Made by a program: the position numbers and the translations under genes
Notes under the pieces: generated by a model
Seen by the model: the letters and a program-made list of their open reading frames with translations, nothing else
What the model was told of the DNA's origin: nothing
The model's database searches: none
In this document: piece by piece, positions 37,218 through 46,557 of the stretch
How positions within the stretch are numbered: the first letter of the stretch is position 1
How the letters are laid out: each line of letters begins with the position of its first letter
Assembly (NCBI RefSeq): GCF_007004765.1
Contig: NZ_VIKR01000002.1
Span: forward strand, 1,178,001-1,242,000
Length of the DNA: 64,000 nt
Reading direction: 5' to 3'
Origin: Aliikangiella marina
GTDB lineage: Bacteria; Pseudomonadota; Gammaproteobacteria; Enterobacterales; Kangiellaceae

Positions 37218-39296
37218 ATGTTTCTGTTATGTAAAAAGAACTTGGTGATTATCATCGGTTTGTTTTTAGTTTTCTTGTTCTCATCTTCGGTGCAATCGAC
37301 GGAGCAAGACTTTGATTACCAAAAAATCGAGCGTTCGATTCAGGATTTATCTAAGGCCACTGATAATTTTACTGCTCGAGAGCAGGTTCAGACTGCCAAT
37401 TCTCAGCTAGATGAGTATATCAATCAGCTTAAAACTTGTGAGACTGAAGCTTCGCAAAGTTTACTTAATTTGACTGGTATAATCGGTGAAGCGAAAGAGA
37501 CTACATCTGAGCAAAAAACGACGAGTCGCAATCTCAGTGCCAATATCGAAAAGCTTGAACAGCGAATTATCGAATGTAAATATTTATTGTTGGTGGCTCG
37601 GCAACTGAAAGATAAATTATTAGCTCAAGCGAGTAAAATAACCAAGCAGGACTACTTTAAACGAATACCATTTTATTGGGCCGATAATTCTCAAATCGAA
37701 CCACATCAACCGGGCAAAAAGGTCCTCTATTATACCTCTGCAATTGCAATGCTATTAATAGTGATAGCATTGCTTCAATTAGTGCTGCGCAGTTCAGGAT
37801 GGCGAGATAGCCTTTACGCCAACCTCTTTTTTCCGATTTTTTGTCTTAGTTCGATAATTACTGCTGTTGCCTTTTTAAAGTCGCAGCTTGGAGTGGAACA
37901 ATCGTTAATTTGGTTAGTTTTTACCGGGGTACTAATTACCGCTTTTAGACTTGAGAGTCCGGCTAACTCAGCGGTAATTGAAACGATGTCATTAGCCGTT
38001 ATGGCTTTTACCTCAACTATTGTCATCGTGGGGCTGGGATTATACGAATCAGTGATTTTTCACAGCTTAGTCGTTATTGGGTTGGCTGTTTCACTAATTG
38101 TTTTGTTGAGAACAAGAATCAAGGGATTAGTGAAATATTTGGCGTTTTTAGTTATTGCCTTAGGGTTAGTTTTAGAATTCCTTGATTTCCATATTATGGC
38201 CCATCAGATATTAGTAGCGGTAACGACTATGTTGGTCATTGTGTACTTTTTCTTTCTGGTAAAAGAATTGCTCGCTTCGATAGGAAGTTTACTCAATCAG
38301 ACGATCTTAACTCAGTACCGGTATACTCAACAAACCAATGCGCAATCGCCAGGAATAATCTGGATCTATTATGCTGTATTTGCCTTTATATTGAGTCTGT
38401 TCATTTATTATATGGTTCCTCTGGTAGGGTTTCCGTTAGAAATAGTTTCAATGATTCATGAAATACTAACCAATGAAATCAACATAGGAACAATTTCAGT
38501 CGCATTTAACAATCTAATATTTGCTTTTTTAATATTTGGTCTGGTCTTGTATATCTCTCATATCGTCAAGCTCCAAATAGAAGGCGGGCTAGCCAACAGT
38601 TTGTCTCCTAAAGAAAGTGCACAGACCGCAAAGGCTTCTTTGTTTTGGTACTCTGCTGTGCTTACTGCATCTTTGATTGCTTTAGCTGTTGCTGGTTTCA
38701 ATATTCAAAATTTGGCTATCATTGCAGGTGCCTTTTCAGTTGGAATTGGATTTGGCCTACAAACAATAGTGAGTAATTTTGTGTCTGGTCTAATTCTACT
38801 CATAGAAAGGCCCGTCAAACCAGGGGATTGGATCGTTATTGGGAATACCGAAGGCTTAGTTCAAAAAATAAGTATCCGAGCTACCCAGATTACTACTTTT
38901 GATCGCGCAGATATATTGGTTCCCAACAGTGAACTCATCAGTAATCAGGTCACTAATCTAATGTTAGGCGATGATGTAGGTCGGTTAAAATTTATGGTTG
39001 GAGTTGCTTATGGTACTGACACAGAATTTGTCGCTAAGCTCATGTATCAAACAATTGTATTGCATGAAGAAATTATCAGTGATAACCATGAGTTAATGCC
39101 CTCGGTGGTATTGCAAAAATTTGGCGACAGTAGCGTTGACTTCGAAGTACGGTGCTTTCTCAAGGATATTAAAAAAATCGTTAATGTACGAAGCGATTTG
39201 CTTCACGCAATATACAAACAATTTAAAGAAAAAAATATCGAAATTCCTTTTCCAAAAAGAGATGTATATATAAAGCAACATGTGGATAAAGGATAA
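37218..39296 (+). CDS. MscS-family mechanosensitive channel with large N-terminal extension
   Basis: 692 residues. A signal peptide or first helix (NLVIIIGLFLVFLFSSSVQS) is followed by a periplasmic coiled-coil region (about residues 25-150; repeated Gln/Glu/Lys with a Cys at about 74 and 116). Many membrane helices follow (residues 172-500). The MscS core has the pore helix (LAIIAGAFSVGIGFGLQTIVSNFVSGLILLIERPVKPGDWIVIG) and the cytoplasmic cage domain. The architecture resembles the large MscK/YjeP-type channels in miniature. It is expected to open on hypo-osmotic shock. It lies 71 bases after the CPA2 gene and 24 before the zntB-like gene. Confidence 0.9.
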   Translation: MFLLCKKNLVIIIGLFLVFLFSSSVQSTEQDFDYQKIERSIQDLSKATDNFTAREQVQTANSQLDEYINQLKTCETEASQSLLNLTGIIGEAKETTSEQKTTSRNLSANIEKLEQRIIECKYLLLVARQLKDKLLAQASKITKQDYFKRIPFYWADNSQIEPHQPGKKVLYYTSAIAMLLIVIALLQLVLRSSGWRDSLYANLFFPIFCLSSIITAVAFLKSQLGVEQSLIWLVFTGVLITAFRLESPANSAVIETMSLAVMAFTSTIVIVGLGLYESVIFHSLVVIGLAVSLIVLLRTRIKGLVKYLAFLVIALGLVLEFLDFHIMAHQILVAVTTMLVIVYFFFLVKELLASIGSLLNQTILTQYRYTQQTNAQSPGIIWIYYAVFAFILSLFIYYMVPLVGFPLEIVSMIHEILTNEINIGTISVAFNNLIFAFLIFGLVLYISHIVKLQIEGGLANSLSPKESAQTAKASLFWYSAVLTASLIALAVAGFNIQNLAIIAGAFSVGIGFGLQTIVSNFVSGLILLIERPVKPGDWIVIGNTEGLVQKISIRATQITTFDRADILVPNSELISNQVTNLMLGDDVGRLKFMVGVAYGTDTEFVAKLMYQTIVLHEEIISDNHELMPSVVLQKFGDSSVDFEVRCFLKDIKKIVNVRSDLLHAIYKQFKEKNIEIPFPKRDVYIKQHVDKG

Positions 39297-39320
39297 GGTG
39301 TTTTTGTCGGGAGAAAGGAC

Positions 39321-40268
39321 ATGAAAAATAATAGCTTTTTGATATGCGCGAGCGAAGAAAAATATTTTCTCAGTGAAGGTGAAGCTGATAAATGTTGCAG
39401 CAATAGTTGGTCTCATTTTGATAGGGAGACTAGAAATCTAGATGCGATTGTTGAGTTGGGCGCAGAACCTAATGATGCCGCAAGCTTGCTAGAAGAAACG
39501 ACTCGACCTCATGTTCATCGAACTAACAATAACGGCATCATTTTATTTTTAAGAGCAATCAATCTTAATCCTAACAGCGAGCCAGAGGACATGGTTTCAT
39601 TGAGGTTTTGGTGCAATGGTGAGCGTTTAATTACTGTAATGAATCGTAAGGTTCAGGCGGTTGCTATGGTCAAAGAGAAAATTCTAAGTAATAGTAACCG
39701 TACACTGAAGATTCCCGATATATTTGTCGAGATAATTCACCAAACAATGTTGAGAATAGAAACTCACGTGACTAAGTTATCGGAAAAAATCGAGTTTTTA
39801 GAGGAGCAAATCGATAAAAATCAGCCGGTTCAACAATCTGATGTGATGGATTTAAAACGCAGTACTTCACGGTTATGGCGCTTCATGTACCCACAGTTAG
39901 ATTCTTTAAAAAAACTATCAGCGACGGACTTGGCATGGATGAGTGATAATTTAAAGTATTCACTTAAAGAATTTGTTGACTTGATGAGTTACTACAATGA
40001 AGAGCTCATCTTGATTAAGGAAAGATGTGAAATATTAAGTAATGAAATAACCAGTAATATTAACGATAAAGTTAACCGGAATTTATACATCATTTCTATT
40101 ATTTCAGTCATATTTCTACCTTTAGGATTTATTACCGGACTACTAGGAATTAATGTGGGTGGGATTCCGGCAGCGAGCTCCGAAGACGGCTTTCTGTATG
40201 TCATGATAATAATGGGAGTTATTTTTATCGGCCAGTTATTACTGCTTAAAATTTTTAAATGGTTCTAA
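39321..40268 (+). CDS. zntB: ZntB/CorA-family metal ion transporter
   Basis: A 315-residue protein with the CorA fold. The soluble N-terminal part has a long alpha-helix bundle (EFLEEQIDKNQPVQQSDVMDLKRS). Two C-terminal membrane helices enclose the signature GINVGGIP at about residue 270, which is the ZntB form of the GMN/GxN motif. The C-terminus is short (KIFKWF). It transports Zn2+ or a similar divalent cation; selectivity is not provable from sequence. A good AAAGGA ribosome binding site precedes the ATG. It is the last gene of the three-gene ion cluster and convergent with the Asp-box protein gene. Confidence 0.88.
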   Translation: MKNNSFLICASEEKYFLSEGEADKCCSNSWSHFDRETRNLDAIVELGAEPNDAASLLEETTRPHVHRTNNNGIILFLRAINLNPNSEPEDMVSLRFWCNGERLITVMNRKVQAVAMVKEKILSNSNRTLKIPDIFVEIIHQTMLRIETHVTKLSEKIEFLEEQIDKNQPVQQSDVMDLKRSTSRLWRFMYPQLDSLKKLSATDLAWMSDNLKYSLKEFVDLMSYYNEELILIKERCEILSNEITSNINDKVNRNLYIISIISVIFLPLGFITGLLGINVGGIPAASSEDGFLYVMIIMGVIFIGQLLLLKIFKWF

Positions 40269-40421
40269 CGATTATTACATCTATTTTATCGGCAGCACGG
40301 GCTTATTTAACCGGTAGAACAAAAACAAAACCAATTGAGTTTCGCAACTCATGAATAATCGGCAAACTAGTATCGGGTTCGGATTAATTTTCATGAGGAT
40401 TAATCCATTAACTTGATAGAG

Positions 40422-41507
40422 TTAGCTGCATCTTAAAAAGCGAACCGCATAAATTGGCGGTAAATGATTCGAGATACATTGCCAATTTTGTCCTTGATCT
40501 TCAGATAACCACAAGTTTCCCGTTGTGCTCCCTAAAAGAAGTTTTTCTCCGTTATGATCGATATCTAACCCATGCCTGAATACCAAATCGTAGCATTTCT
40601 CTGTCGGTAAGCCATTGTCCAGAGCGGAGAAGGTTTTTCCGCGATCCTCTGTATAATTAACGATAAACTTAGCGTTAACGGGTATGCGAGATTCATCTTT
40701 TACGCCGGGTACAAACCAAGCTTTATTCGCATTGTTAGGATGAACGGCAACAGCGAACCCAAAACCAGACGGGGATACGTTTTTGCATTCATGCCAACTT
40801 TGACAATTATCGTCAGAATAAAAAATACCATTGTGGTGCTGAGTCCAAAACTTGTCGGGATCATGAGCACATTGAACCATTCGGTGTGGATCCTGAATGT
40901 TGATATCGAATGTTTTATCCGGAGGCATATATTCTGCTCGCATTCCCTGCGCACCTGCACGCCAGTTAGCACCAAAGTCCTCTGTTACCCAAACGCCACC
41001 GCATGATATGGCTACTTTAACTTCATGGTGGTTTCGCGGATCGACGCAAATTGAATGAATCCCCGGTTCGTCAAAACCTCCACCAAACCACTCACTGGTT
41101 TGCTTTTGTTGCCATAAAGTTTTATTTAATGTCCAAGATTGGCCACTATCATCAGAGTAAAACAATCCGCCGGGAACAGTTCCTGCCCACAGCTTCATGA
41201 GGTCATTAGGGTCGGCAAATTCAAGTGACCAAATCAGCTTCAGAGAATCGCCTTCTTGTTTCTCATCGCGATTTACCTGAGGATAGGAAGGTGTGGAAAC
41301 CTCGGTCCAAGTGGCGCCACTATCTTCTGAGCGATGCAGTTTTACGCCAAAGTGACCCAGATCCAAGGCGGCGTACCATAGAGGCTTGTCAGGATGAGCG
41401 AGTATCATTGATACTGGGTCGCCGATAAATGCGACTTCTTCGATTTGTTTCTCGTGGGTTAATTTAAATAATCCTTTGCGCGTCGCAATTAGGGCAAGCG
41501 TGTTCAT
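40422..41507 (-). CDS. Asp-box (BNR) repeat beta-propeller protein
   Basis: 361 residues built of repeated S/T-x-D-x-G-x-T/S-W Asp-box motifs: SEDSGATW, SDDSGQSW, TEDFGANW, SDDNCQSW, TEDRGKTF and SEDQGQNW, i.e. six blades of a sialidase/sortilin-type propeller. No signal peptide (it starts MNTLALIATRKGLFKL), so it is probably cytoplasmic. It is often labelled exo-alpha-sialidase or glycosyl hydrolase, but no catalytic sialidase residues can be assigned here and it should not be called that. The gene immediately upstream on the same strand is a MoaD/ThiS-like protein, a pairing I believe recurs in other genomes; that is memory, not computed. Confidence 0.82.
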   Translation of the reverse strand: MNTLALIATRKGLFKLTHEKQIEEVAFIGDPVSMILAHPDKPLWYAALDLGHFGVKLHRSEDSGATWTEVSTPSYPQVNRDEKQEGDSLKLIWSLEFADPNDLMKLWAGTVPGGLFYSDDSGQSWTLNKTLWQQKQTSEWFGGGFDEPGIHSICVDPRNHHEVKVAISCGGVWVTEDFGANWRAGAQGMRAEYMPPDKTFDINIQDPHRMVQCAHDPDKFWTQHHNGIFYSDDNCQSWHECKNVSPSGFGFAVAVHPNNANKAWFVPGVKDESRIPVNAKFIVNYTEDRGKTFSALDNGLPTEKCYDLVFRHGLDIDHNGEKLLLGSTTGNLWLSEDQGQNWQCISNHLPPIYAVRFLRCS

Positions 41508-41575
41508 AACATTTTTCCTTTTGAAATCGATTAATGTTCGAGTTCTAGCGATTGATTAGGGACGAACAACGCCAG

Positions 41576-41845
41576 CTAACCGCCTGAAAGTGCTTGGAGA
41601 ACATATACCTCTGAGTCGCCAGCAACAGTGTCCGTTAAGTTGATCCTATCTTTGACTAATTCATTATCAATTGAAACCAATATGTGCTTTCTGAGCCGAC
41701 CTTGGTCATCGAGAATATAGCTGCCGAGTTTGGCGTTATTGGCGAATACGGCGTCAAGAACTTCTTTCAGGTTGGTGCCTGATACTTTGCTTGGTGGACA
41801 CTCGATGTGTCTTTTTAAATTATCGGTAAAAGTGACTCTAGGCAT
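41576..41845 (-). CDS. MoaD/ThiS-like small protein ending in GG
   Basis: From the ATG at 41845 (MPRVTFTDNLKRHIECPP) the protein has 89 residues and ends QALSGG. A C-terminal Gly-Gly, small size, alternating beta strands and a central helix (GTNLKEVLDAVFANN) are the signs of a ubiquitin-fold sulfur carrier, normally used in molybdopterin (MoaD) or thiamine (ThiS) synthesis. No moa or thi gene and no E1-like adenylating partner is nearby. It sits 68 bases upstream of the Asp-box propeller gene. An ORF frame extends upstream to 41911, but that extension does not look like protein and the ATG at 41845 gives the right family length. Confidence 0.75.
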   Translation of the reverse strand: MPRVTFTDNLKRHIECPPSKVSGTNLKEVLDAVFANNAKLGSYILDDQGRLRKHILVSIDNELVKDRINLTDTVAGDSEVYVLQALSGG

Positions 41846-42007
41846 GACGGTAACTTGGCTCACTTCGACAACTTTTATACGAGAATCTATAATAACCGAA
41901 AATTCACGCAACCGCAGCGAGTAATTATTGAAATTAATCGGTTGACGAGAGCAGCTACACCGATAGTATGTGAGCTGTTGCGTGACGAGCTAACTATCAA
42001 AATACGA

Positions 42008-43009
42008 ATGCATAACATATCCAATCAAATTGTGAAATGGCAATTACAAGGGCTGAAAGCCCGAGACGTTGATCTTAAACCGATTTATTCAATTGCCGGT
42101 TTATCGGAAGAGGATTTATCTAAGCCAGGGAATCTTCTCACTGCAGAAGAGTTTGCGCAGTTGATGCGGTCAGCTTTTGAATTAGTTGATGATGAAGCGG
42201 CTGGTTACACTCAAAAGCCATGGCGTCTCGGTACTTTCCGAATGATGTGCCACGCAACGATTGACTGTGATAATTTACGTCGTGCAATTATGCGTATGAT
42301 GGAATTTTTTCGGTTATTGAGTGATGAATTTAAGTGGTCTTTAGAAGAACAAGGAGAAGAGGCAGTCTTGTCGTTTACGACCCTGCCCAATGGCATCATT
42401 GACAATGGCTATTTTGTTGCAAGTATGATGACAATATTGTGGCGGTGGGCCTCTTGGATGATTGATACACCGATTTTGTTGAGCCGAGTTTACTTTGACT
42501 TTAGTGGCGAATTCGACTCTGCAGAATTAAGAAGTGTTTTTCGAACTGCGATATATTTTGATCAAAATGCAAATCAACTAGTGATACCCTCTCACTATTT
42601 AGAACAACCCATCAAACAAAACAGTGAATCCTTGGTTCCGTTTTTGAATAACTCACCAGAATGTCTGCTCAGCCACTATCAATCAGACAATAGCTTTTCT
42701 CAGCAAGTAAAAATATTTTTAGAAGCAGAGCAAGAGCTGGACACTGTAAGTCTAGACTCGATGGCTAAAAACTTCGAAATTAGCGGTCAAACACTGTCGC
42801 GACGCCTCAAGAAAGAAGGCCATCAATTTCAAGAAATAAAAGACAAAGTTCGTAAAAATCGAGCAGTTAACCTGTTGCAGAAAACCGACTTATCTTTTGC
42901 TGAGATTTCTAACGCTCTAGGGTTTTCTGAAGACTCTGTATTCTACCGAAACTTTAAAAAATGGACGGGTATGACCCCAAGTGAGTACCGTCAGAACCGT
43001 TCCAAGTAA
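42008..43009 (+). CDS. AraC-family regulator with arabinose-binding-type N-terminal domain
   Basis: 333 residues from the ATG at 42008 (MHNISNQIVKWQLQGLKAR); an upstream ORF extension to 41855 overlaps the divergent promoter and is not used. The N-terminal two thirds are the Arabinose_bd (PF12625-like) type (LTAEEFAQLMRSAFELVDDEAAG, LGTFRMMCHATIDC). The C-terminal AraC helix-turn-helix is MAKNFEISGQTLSRRLKKEG plus FAEISNALGFSEDSVFYRNFKKWTGMTPSEYR. It is divergent from the MoaD-like gene (162-base gap) and 191 bases ahead of the acyl-CoA operon on the same strand. It most likely controls that operon in response to an intermediate, which is inference from position. Confidence 0.85.
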   Translation: MHNISNQIVKWQLQGLKARDVDLKPIYSIAGLSEEDLSKPGNLLTAEEFAQLMRSAFELVDDEAAGYTQKPWRLGTFRMMCHATIDCDNLRRAIMRMMEFFRLLSDEFKWSLEEQGEEAVLSFTTLPNGIIDNGYFVASMMTILWRWASWMIDTPILLSRVYFDFSGEFDSAELRSVFRTAIYFDQNANQLVIPSHYLEQPIKQNSESLVPFLNNSPECLLSHYQSDNSFSQQVKIFLEAEQELDTVSLDSMAKNFEISGQTLSRRLKKEGHQFQEIKDKVRKNRAVNLLQKTDLSFAEISNALGFSEDSVFYRNFKKWTGMTPSEYRQNRSK

Positions 43010-43155
43010 GTAACCCTTCGTTTTAAATGACAATTTTGGTCAGCAAACTGATATTTCTGGTCATTTCTTCCGTATCTTATCTTAGTTAAATTATCGGTTA
43101 TCTTTTTCAAGCTGGCGACGCGTCAACCCTTGAAGCTCGTCGATATTCCCGCAGA

Positions 43156-43173
43156 GACTCCGTCGAAGGAGTC
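43156..43173. promoter_or_regulatory. Small hairpin/operator-like palindrome before the thiolase gene
   Basis: GACTCC-GTCGAA-GGAGTC, a perfect 6-bp inverted repeat 28 bases before the thiolase ATG at 43201. It may be a leader hairpin or part of an operator. Support is only the symmetry. Confidence 0.3.
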
Positions 43174-43200
43174 ATTGCATTCCTCAACAAAGGACAATAA

Positions 43201-44409
43201 ATGACCATAGATGCTTTTATATTTGATGCCATACGTACACCGCGTGGTAGAGGAAAATCTTCCGGTAGTCTTCATGAGGTGAAGCCGGTTACTTTGCTCG
43301 CCGGACTTTTGAGGGAATTAAAAAATCGCCATCAATTTGAGACTTCACAAGTCGATGATATTGTCATGGGGTGCGTTACTCCCATCGGGGATCAGGGCGC
43401 TGATATTGCCAAGACTGCAGCGCTAGTTGCGGGTTGGGATGACGATGTTGCGGGAGTCCAGTTAAATCGATTTTGCTCATCGGGGCTTGAGGCAATCAAC
43501 CTTGCCGCGATGAAAATCCGCTCGGGCTGGGAAAACTTGGTGGTTGCGGGTGGCGTCGAGTGTATGTCGCGTGTACCGATGGGGAGCGATGGTGGTGCTT
43601 GGGCGATGGACCCAGAAACAAATTTCAATACAGGGTTTATGCCACAAGGTATTGGCGCTGACTTGATAGCTACTTTGGATGGTTACACACGAGAACAAGC
43701 GGACGAGTTTGCGATGAAGTCACATCATAAAGCGGCTGCAGCCTGGAATAAAGGAGCTTTCACGCGTTCGGTTGTGCCAGTGCTAGATAGAAATGGCGAG
43801 ATTATCTTAGACCGGGACGAAATGATTAGGCCTGAAAGTTCAATGGAAGTCTTGTCGGGACTCAAACCATCATTCTTGCAGATGGGACAGATGGGATTTG
43901 ATGGCGTTGCTAAAGAAAAATACCCGCACGTTGAAACCATTAATCATATCCATAGCCCGGGAAACTCCTCTGCCATTGTGGACGGCGCCGCCGCGGTTCT
44001 CGTCGGCAATGAATCAATCGCTAGTCGGTTTAACTTAAATCCACGGGCGCGAATTGTGTCAACCGCTCTGGTCGGTACTGATCCGACTATCATGCTTACC
44101 GGTCCGGCTCCAGCGACCGAAAAGGCGCTCAAAATCGCTGGTTTGTCGATTGATGATATTGATCTTTTTGAGGTCAATGAGGCGTTTGCGTCGGTGGTTA
44201 TGCGATTTCAAAGTGCTCTCGGTGTTCCTTGGGAAAAAATTAATGTGAATGGCGGCGCGATTGCGATGGGGCATCCTCTCGGCGCAACAGGCGCGATGAT
44301 TTTAGGTACCTTGCTTGATGAGCTGGAAGCGCGAAATCTCAAACGAGGTCTTGCAACCTTATGTATCGGTGGCGGTATGGGTATCGCAACAATCATTGAA
44401 AGAGTTTAA
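43201..44409 (+). CDS. Acetyl-CoA C-acyltransferase (thiolase)
   Basis: 402 residues; the last step of beta-oxidation, cleaving 3-ketoacyl-CoA with CoA. The catalytic Cys is in [12 protein letters not shown], the His in [18 protein letters not shown] and the second Cys in [12 protein letters not shown]; all are present. Start ATG at 43201 after AAAGGA. First gene of a six-gene run (43201-50496) in which neighbours are 14-54 bases apart or nearly touch. It looks like the FadA-type partner of the fused hydratase/dehydrogenase that follows. Confidence 0.93.
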   Translation: MTIDAFIFDAIRTPRGRGKSSGSLHEVKPVTLLAGLLRELKNRHQFETSQVDDIVMGCVTPIGDQGADIAKTAALVAGWDDDVAGVQLNRFCSSGLEAINLAAMKIRSGWENLVVAGGVECMSRVPMGSDGGAWAMDPETNFNTGFMPQGIGADLIATLDGYTREQADEFAMKSHHKAAAAWNKGAFTRSVVPVLDRNGEIILDRDEMIRPESSMEVLSGLKPSFLQMGQMGFDGVAKEKYPHVETINHIHSPGNSSAIVDGAAAVLVGNESIASRFNLNPRARIVSTALVGTDPTIMLTGPAPATEKALKIAGLSIDDIDLFEVNEAFASVVMRFQSALGVPWEKINVNGGAIAMGHPLGATGAMILGTLLDELEARNLKRGLATLCIGGGMGIATIIERV

Positions 44410-44422
44410 TCAGGGGACAATT

Positions 44423-46555
44423 ATGCAAGTTATTCAATACGAAAAAGATGCCAATAATATTGTCCACTTAATTTTGGACAGGCCAAATGCCAATGCTAAC
44501 TTAATGGATGAACATTTCGCTGAGTCTCTCTCGAAAATTGTTAATCAATTGACTGCAGATGATTATGCTGGCGTGATCCTTCGTTCAACCAAATCGACCT
44601 TTTTCGCCGGTGGTGATTTATCCAAGTTGGTTAAAACCAATGATGAATCAGCAACTGAGTTATTCGCGATGACTGAATCGATCAAAGCGTCTTTTCGAGT
44701 TTTAGAAACTCAAGGCAAACCAGTAGTGGCCTGTATCGCGGGCACTGCACTAGGAGGCGGCTGGGAAACTGCACTCGCTTGTCATTACAGAGTTTCAGTG
44801 AACAACCGGAAGATTAAATTAGGGTTGCCAGAAGTTACTCTAGGTTTGTTGCCTGGCGCGGGCGGTATTATTCGGACCGTTCGCTTATTAGGACTGCAAG
44901 CAGCATTACCTTTGTTAGCAGAGGGGCGTCAGCTGACACCCGAACAGGTTCAAGGCTTGGGGTTACTGCATGAGCTAGTAGACAGCGAAGAAGAGTTAAT
45001 CGATGCTGCGACTCGCTTTATCCAAGCTAACCCTTCAGCAACTCAACCTTGGGATGCTAAAGGTTACAAACTTCCCGGCGGTGCAGTGACTCACCCGAAG
45101 ATTGCGTCAATGTTAGCAATTGCCCCATCGATGATGCGTCAAAAAAGCCGCGGCTGTTATCCTGCGCCTGAATCCATTTTAGCGGTAATGGTTGAGGGCG
45201 CACAGGTTGATTTTGAAACGGCTACTCGAATTGAAACGCGTTATTTCGTCGAATTGGCGCGCGGACAAGTTTCGAAGAATATGATTAATACACTATGGTT
45301 TCAGCTTAACGAAATTAAAGCGCTGGTGGGTCGACCTAAAGATATACCGCAACAAAAATTTCAAAAAGTCGGCGTGTTAGGCGCGGGCATGATGGGAGCA
45401 GGAATTGCTTATGCTTGTGCAGTCCGCGGTATCCCGGTGGTACTTAAAGATACGACTAAAGAAAATGCCGAAAAAGGTAAGCAGTATTCTCAAGATTTAC
45501 TCGATAGACGTGTCAATAAAGGCAAGATGAGTCGAGAAAAAATGGTAGGTATATTAGCGCTTATTGAACCGACTGATTCGGCAGAAGATTTGCGAGGTTG
45601 TGATCTCGTCATTGAGGCTGTCTTTGAAAATAGAGAACTGAAAGCTCAAGTGACCCAAGAGGCTGAGGCACAGCTTGAATCTAACGCTGTTTTTGCTTCG
45701 AACACATCAACATTGCCAATCACTGGCTTAGCGCAAGCTTCTCAGCGTCCAGAACAATTCATCGGCCTGCATTTCTTTTCCCCGGTAGACAAGATGCCAT
45801 TAGTCGAAATTATTTGTGGTAAACAAACAAGTGAAGAAGCACTAGCTCGAAGTTACGACTTTGTACTCCAAATTGGCAAGACGCCGATCATCGTCAATGA
45901 TTCTCGTGGTTTTTTTACCTCGCGCGTATTTAGCACTTTTGTAAAAGAAGGCATTGCAATGTTGGGCGAAGGCTTATCGGCATCAGCGATTGAAAATGCG
46001 GGTTTTTTAAGTGGTTTTCCGGTTGGACCATTGGCGGTAAGTGATGAAGTGACTTTGTCTTTAATGGCTAAGATCAAAAAACAAACAATGCTTGATATGC
46101 AAGCAGATGGTGAACAGTACGTGACTCACCCTGCAGAGTCTATCATTGATCGTATGCTTGAAATGGAACGAGCGGGTAAATCAACCGGTGGCGGTTTTTA
46201 TGATTATCCGAAGGCAGGAAAAAAATATTTATGGCCCGGATTAGAGGAGCATTTTAGGCAGGCAGATAAAGCTATATCTTTAACTGATATGAAAGAACGT
46301 TTGTTGTTTATCATGGCGATTGAGTCTGTGCGGTGTTTACAAGAATCAGTACTAAAGACAACACGTGATGCCAATATCGGTTCGATATTTGGTATCGGTT
46401 TTCCGGCCTGGACTGGTGGTGTTATTCAATATATTAACCAATATGGCTTGCGAGAATTTGTTCAACGAGCTAACCAGCTCAAAGATTTGTATGGTGAGCG
46501 ATTTGCGCCGCCAAAGCTATTAATCGAAAAAGCCGAGAATGGTGAGAGGTTTTAA
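44423..46555 (+). CDS. Enoyl-CoA hydratase/3-hydroxyacyl-CoA dehydrogenase fusion
   Basis: 710 residues from the ATG at 44423, preceded by CAGGGGACA; an ORF frame reaching back to 44315 overlaps the thiolase gene and is rejected. N-terminal crotonase domain: FFAGGDLSKLV and CIAGTALGGGWETALACHY for the oxyanion hole, GLPEVTLGLLPGAGG with the catalytic Glu. C-terminal 3-hydroxyacyl-CoA dehydrogenase: KVGVLGAGMMGAGIAYACAVRG as NAD site, HFFSPVDKMPLVEII, then a second C-terminal domain. Same architecture as FadB/FadJ. The gene begins 13 bases after the thiolase stop. Confidence 0.93.
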   Translation: MQVIQYEKDANNIVHLILDRPNANANLMDEHFAESLSKIVNQLTADDYAGVILRSTKSTFFAGGDLSKLVKTNDESATELFAMTESIKASFRVLETQGKPVVACIAGTALGGGWETALACHYRVSVNNRKIKLGLPEVTLGLLPGAGGIIRTVRLLGLQAALPLLAEGRQLTPEQVQGLGLLHELVDSEEELIDAATRFIQANPSATQPWDAKGYKLPGGAVTHPKIASMLAIAPSMMRQKSRGCYPAPESILAVMVEGAQVDFETATRIETRYFVELARGQVSKNMINTLWFQLNEIKALVGRPKDIPQQKFQKVGVLGAGMMGAGIAYACAVRGIPVVLKDTTKENAEKGKQYSQDLLDRRVNKGKMSREKMVGILALIEPTDSAEDLRGCDLVIEAVFENRELKAQVTQEAEAQLESNAVFASNTSTLPITGLAQASQRPEQFIGLHFFSPVDKMPLVEIICGKQTSEEALARSYDFVLQIGKTPIIVNDSRGFFTSRVFSTFVKEGIAMLGEGLSASAIENAGFLSGFPVGPLAVSDEVTLSLMAKIKKQTMLDMQADGEQYVTHPAESIIDRMLEMERAGKSTGGGFYDYPKAGKKYLWPGLEEHFRQADKAISLTDMKERLLFIMAIESVRCLQESVLKTTRDANIGSIFGIGFPAWTGGVIQYINQYGLREFVQRANQLKDLYGERFAPPKLLIEKAENGERF

Positions 46556-46557
46556 AA

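Noticed and set aside
40380-40405. Inverted repeat GGATTAAT...ATTAATCC between zntB and the propeller gene as terminator
   Set aside because: The stem is real (8 bp) but there is no T-run on either strand.
40422-41507. Naming the Asp-box protein a sialidase
   Set aside because: Asp boxes occur in many propellers; no arginine triad, catalytic Tyr/Glu or signal peptide could be assigned.
41855-42007. N-terminal extension of the AraC gene
   Set aside because: It crosses the divergent promoter region and does not look like protein; the ATG at 42008 gives the family's usual start.
44315-44422. N-terminal extension of the FadB-like gene
   Set aside because: It would overlap the thiolase gene by about 95 bases; a proper ribosome binding site precedes the ATG at 44423.
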